From: Chloroflexota bacterium
GTDB lineage: Bacteria > Chloroflexota > Dormibacteria > CF-121
NCBI GenBank assembly: GCA_005889395.1
Contig: VBFX01000282.1
Location: forward strand, 1-7,641
DNA: 7,641 bases
Direction: 5' to 3'
The position numbers and the translations under genes were made by a program. This document shows, piece by piece, positions 5,847-7,641 of the stretch. The notes beneath the pieces are model-generated. The model was given only the letters and a program-made list of their open reading frames with translations. It had not been told where the DNA came from and did not search any database. Position 1 is the stretch's first letter. Every line of letters begins with the position of its first letter.

Positions 5847-7180
5847 TCCAGCACACGATCATCGTGTACCAGGAGAACATTTCCTTCGATCATTATTTCG
5901 GAACCTTCGGACAGGGGAGCAACGGTATACCGGCCGGCGTGCAGCTCTATCACACGACGCCAGACGGCACGAAACTCGGCCCGTTCACGCCATTTCGGCT
6001 CGACGGGACCGCCCAGGCCACGACATGCGACGTCGACCACGACTACGCGAGCATGATCCAGATGGCCGACGGCGGGGCCGTGGATCAGTACCTGCAATAC
6101 GGCAATGATCTGACCGCACCAAATCCCAGTGCGGACGGCCCCTGCCCCACCTTCGAGATGAACCCACTCGGGCCGGCGCTAGCACTCGGCTATTACGAAG
6201 GCACCGCCGGCGATGCCTCGGCGCCGTTGCAGAACTACTGGCGGCTCGCCTCCCAGTACACCATTGCGGACAACGCCTTCAGCGGCATGTACGGACCGTC
6301 CACTTCGGGGGCGCAGTGGCTGGTCGCGGCCACTGCGAACACAAACGGTGATCCGAATCCCGCCGGCGATGTCTGCAACGACTACGGTGGGCCCTTCATG
6401 CCGCAGCAAGATATTCGCAATCTCGGCGCTGAGGCGTCTGCGCGAGGGGTCAGCTGGGCCTGGTTCCAGGGCGGCTTCGGGACCTGCGCCAGCACCGGAA
6501 GCGGTGCTGAGTACAGCCCGCACCATGATCCGTTCCAGTACTTCACGTCGACCGCTGACCTGACGCACAGCTGGGCCTGGAATCCCCGGACGAATTTCCC
6601 CGAGGCGAACCGCCATCAGCGCGACCTGCAGGTGCTTTACGCGGCGCTCGACGGGTCGCCAATCGGCGGAATCATCCCGCAGCTCCCGCGGATCTCCTGG
6701 GTCAAGGCGTCGAAGCCTGACGACGGCCACCCCGGCTACTCCGGTCCATCCGCGGACGACGCCTTCATCGGTAACCTGGTCAGCCGGGTCCAGGCCAGCC
6801 CGTACTGGAAGCACACCGCCATCATCATCGCGTTCGACGAGACCGGTGGCTGGTGGGACCACGTGTCGCCCCCGCTGCCGGCCGACCCGCACTTCGCTCC
6901 GCTCGTGCAAGGGCAGCCAAACGTGTCCGGCTGTCAGTACCCCGGGATGGGCGACGCCTGCGGCGAAGCCGGCTTCGGGCCGCGGATGCCGCTGCTTGTG
7001 ATCTCGCCGTATGCCAAACGGCACACCGTCGACCACGACCTCCTGGACACGAGTTCGCTCGTGAAATGGGTGGAGGGGAATTATCATCTGCCGCCCCTGG
7101 GGGTATGGGGCGACCGGGATGTCGTCGCCGGCGATCTCCGCGGGGCATTCGATTTCTCGGCTGAGGACCAATCGCCCTAG
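5783..7180 (+). CDS. Secreted phosphoesterase (acid phosphatase / phospholipase C family), N-terminus likely damaged
   Basis: The Phosphoesterase family (alkaline-phosphatase superfamily; phospholipase C and AcpA-type acid phosphatases) is clear along the length. Residues are numbered from TTG 5783: TIIVYQENISFDHYFGTFG (25-43, with the metal-binding E31-N32 pair), IADNAFSGMYGPSTSGAQW (161-179, holding the Ser/Thr nucleophile region), IIIAFDETGGWWDHVSPP (347-364, with D352-E353 probably metal ligands), GFGPRMPLLVISPYAK (397-412) and the closing DTSSLVKWVEGNY (422-434). The C-terminus is complete (GDLRGAFDF, stop TAG 7178-7180). It would hydrolyse phosphate mono- or diesters outside the membrane. 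LPGPAVAHA at residues 5-13 looks like a signal-peptide end with an AHA cleavage site, yet the only usable start in this frame is TTG 5783, and the frame is open back to 5690 without ATG or GTG. The Met and basic n-region of the signal peptide therefore seem missing, and the gene overlaps the glycosyltransferase by 64 bases. The substrate is unknown. Confidence 0.85.
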   Translation: MVVGLPGPAVAHADDQPGEGVIQHTIIVYQENISFDHYFGTFGQGSNGIPAGVQLYHTTPDGTKLGPFTPFRLDGTAQATTCDVDHDYASMIQMADGGAVDQYLQYGNDLTAPNPSADGPCPTFEMNPLGPALALGYYEGTAGDASAPLQNYWRLASQYTIADNAFSGMYGPSTSGAQWLVAATANTNGDPNPAGDVCNDYGGPFMPQQDIRNLGAEASARGVSWAWFQGGFGTCASTGSGAEYSPHHDPFQYFTSTADLTHSWAWNPRTNFPEANRHQRDLQVLYAALDGSPIGGIIPQLPRISWVKASKPDDGHPGYSGPSADDAFIGNLVSRVQASPYWKHTAIIIAFDETGGWWDHVSPPLPADPHFAPLVQGQPNVSGCQYPGMGDACGEAGFGPRMPLLVISPYAKRHTVDHDLLDTSSLVKWVEGNYHLPPLGVWGDRDVVAGDLRGAFDFSAEDQSP

Positions 7181-7310
7181 GAATCGATTTGACCCGGCAA
7201 GCGCGACATAGATGTGGTAGCGCGTCTGGGGAAAACGTGCGAAGCCACTGTCAGCGCTGAGTTCACGTTACGAGAATCGTTACGGCGTACTGACTTTGCT
7301 GTAGTCGCTT
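7181..7310. other. Non-coding region upstream of the leader
   Basis: No convincing coding frame was found. A TTGACC (7189-7194) resembles a -35 box but has no good -10 at normal spacing. CGTTACG occurs twice (7266-7272 and 7278-7284), and the same stretch forms an imperfect inverted repeat, GTTACGA (7267-7273) against TCGTTAC (7277-7283) around the centre GAA, so a regulator site is possible. I see no hairpin followed by a T-run that would terminate the phosphoesterase transcript. Confidence 0.35.
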
Positions 7311-7400
7311 CGCCACCGGCTTCGTAGGCTTCCCCACGCAGATTGGTGGGCAGAGGGGGACTGCCTCAACCGATCGAAGCCCCCCTCGGAGGAGCGAGGG
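7311..7400 (+). promoter_or_regulatory. Structured 5' leader, possible cis-regulatory RNA
   Basis: Four sets of complementary segments lie just before the ATG at 7401. GGCTTCG (7318-7324) pairs with CGAAGCC (7375-7381) and encloses the rest. CCCAC (7333-7337) pairs with GTGGG (7346-7350). GGCAG (7349-7353) pairs with CTGCC (7361-7365), leaving loop AGGGGGA. The loop's AGGGGG (7354-7359) is complementary to CCCCCT (7381-7386), allowing a pseudoknot. That last segment overlaps the left arm of the hairpin carrying the ribosome binding site (7383-7388), so the two foldings exclude each other. I cannot match this to a riboswitch class I know. In GC-rich DNA some of these pairings arise by chance. 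Confidence 0.4.
7383..7400 (+). promoter_or_regulatory. Ribosome binding site in the loop of a hairpin
   Basis: A perfect 6-bp stem, CCCTCG (7383-7388) and CGAGGG (7395-7400), ends directly at the ATG and has the loop GAGGAG (7389-7394), which with G7388 gives the purine-rich GGAGGAG Shine-Dalgarno sequence about 6-7 bases from the start. This fixes the start of the next gene and places its ribosome binding site in a foldable element. Confidence 0.6.
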
Positions 7401-7641
7401 ATGGATCGTCGAGCGGGCCGCGGCCTGGTCTCAGTCGTGTTGATTCTCCTGGCCGTGGGCACCGTGCTCCTTCTGGTCAGCGGCAACAGTCCCTTCGCCA
7501 CCGGTGGGACTGTGGCGCTGACCACCAGCACCACATCGCCCAATGGTTCGTCCGCCACGCCGCGTGCATCCGCGACGGCGTCGAAGTCGACAAGCACGTC
7601 CGGGCCTGTGAAGAATACGCCGCCCGGGCAAGCCAAGAAGG
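7401..7641 (+). CDS. N-terminus of an exported or membrane-anchored protein (3' partial)
   Basis: The ATG at 7401 follows a strong Shine-Dalgarno sequence, and the frame stays open through the window edge (80 codons). The start MDRRAGRG is basic, followed by a hydrophobic segment of about 18 residues (LVSVVLILLAVGTVLLLV, residues 9-26), then SGNSPFATGG and a Ser/Thr/Ala-rich low-complexity stretch (residues about 38-70) ending in Pro/Lys-rich sequence (GPVKNTPPGQAKK). This fits an uncleaved membrane anchor or a signal peptide followed by an extracellular linker, with the functional domain beyond the window. The family cannot be identified. The modular secreted protein at the start of the window probably has a similar export signal upstream, so a related product is possible but untested. 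Confidence 0.6.
   Translation, partial: MDRRAGRGLVSVVLILLAVGTVLLLVSGNSPFATGGTVALTTSTTSPNGSSATPRASATASKSTSTSGPVKNTPPGQAKK

Noticed and set aside
6179..7171. Minus-strand open frame of 330 codons
   Set aside because: It is antisense to the phosphoesterase, whose motifs run the whole length; an artefact of codon bias.
7189..7220. Sigma-70 type promoter with TTGACC as -35
   Set aside because: No acceptable -10 hexamer at 16-18 bases, and -35-like hexamers occur by chance.
7311..7400. Known riboswitch (c-di-GMP, c-di-AMP ydaO, TPP, cobalamin, ZTP)
   Set aside because: None of the conserved core motifs that I know for these classes can be found; only the generic base-pairing architecture is present.
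7280..7636. Minus-strand open frame of 118 codons at the right edge
   Set aside because: The plus strand has a strong ribosome binding site, ATG and signal-anchor-like start in the same place, which is better supported.

Overview
The window is GC-rich (about two thirds G+C by eye), densely coded on the plus strand only, and carries modular secreted proteins of a style common in Chloroflexota and some deep Actinomycetota-like lineages. I lean towards Chloroflexota (Thermomicrobia-like), but this rests on protein style and base composition only.

Layout: (1) Positions 1-2593 hold the 3' part of a large extracellular protein: an Ig-like piece, a calcineurin-type metallophosphatase domain with several substituted metal-ligand motifs, four tandem carboxypeptidase-regulatory-like beta-sandwich repeats and a LamG-like C-terminal domain. 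(2) Positions about 2559-5846 hold a tight cassette: a nucleotidyltransferase-like/thymidylate-kinase-like protein (broken by a frame change near 3320), an aminoglycoside-phosphotransferase (APH)-fold kinase and a GT4 glycosyltransferase. The last two start codons each overlap the preceding stop as GTGA, so the cassette looks translationally coupled. (3) Positions about 5783-7180 hold a phosphoesterase of the acid phosphatase/phospholipase C family whose signal-peptide start appears lost at a junction with the glycosyltransferase tail. (4) Positions 7181-7400 are non-coding and end in a GC-rich leader with several complementary segments around the ribosome binding site. (5) Position 7401 to the edge is the start of a membrane-anchored or secreted protein with a Ser/Thr-rich linker.

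How the genes may work together: the middle cassette resembles part of a surface polysaccharide or glycoconjugate locus, in which a glycosyltransferase is accompanied by two kinase-fold enzymes that could phosphorylate a sugar, lipid or peptide acceptor. It is flanked by two exported phosphoesterase-family proteins. That functional link is inference.

The most notable points are a palindromic repeat present twice (once at the 5' end of the kinase reading frame and once in frame inside it), two frame-breaking junctions with apparent loss of expected sequence (near 3320 and 5757-5800), degenerate metal-binding motifs in the first protein, and a possible switch-like leader before 7401. No tRNA, rRNA, CRISPR array, insertion sequence or integrase was seen.
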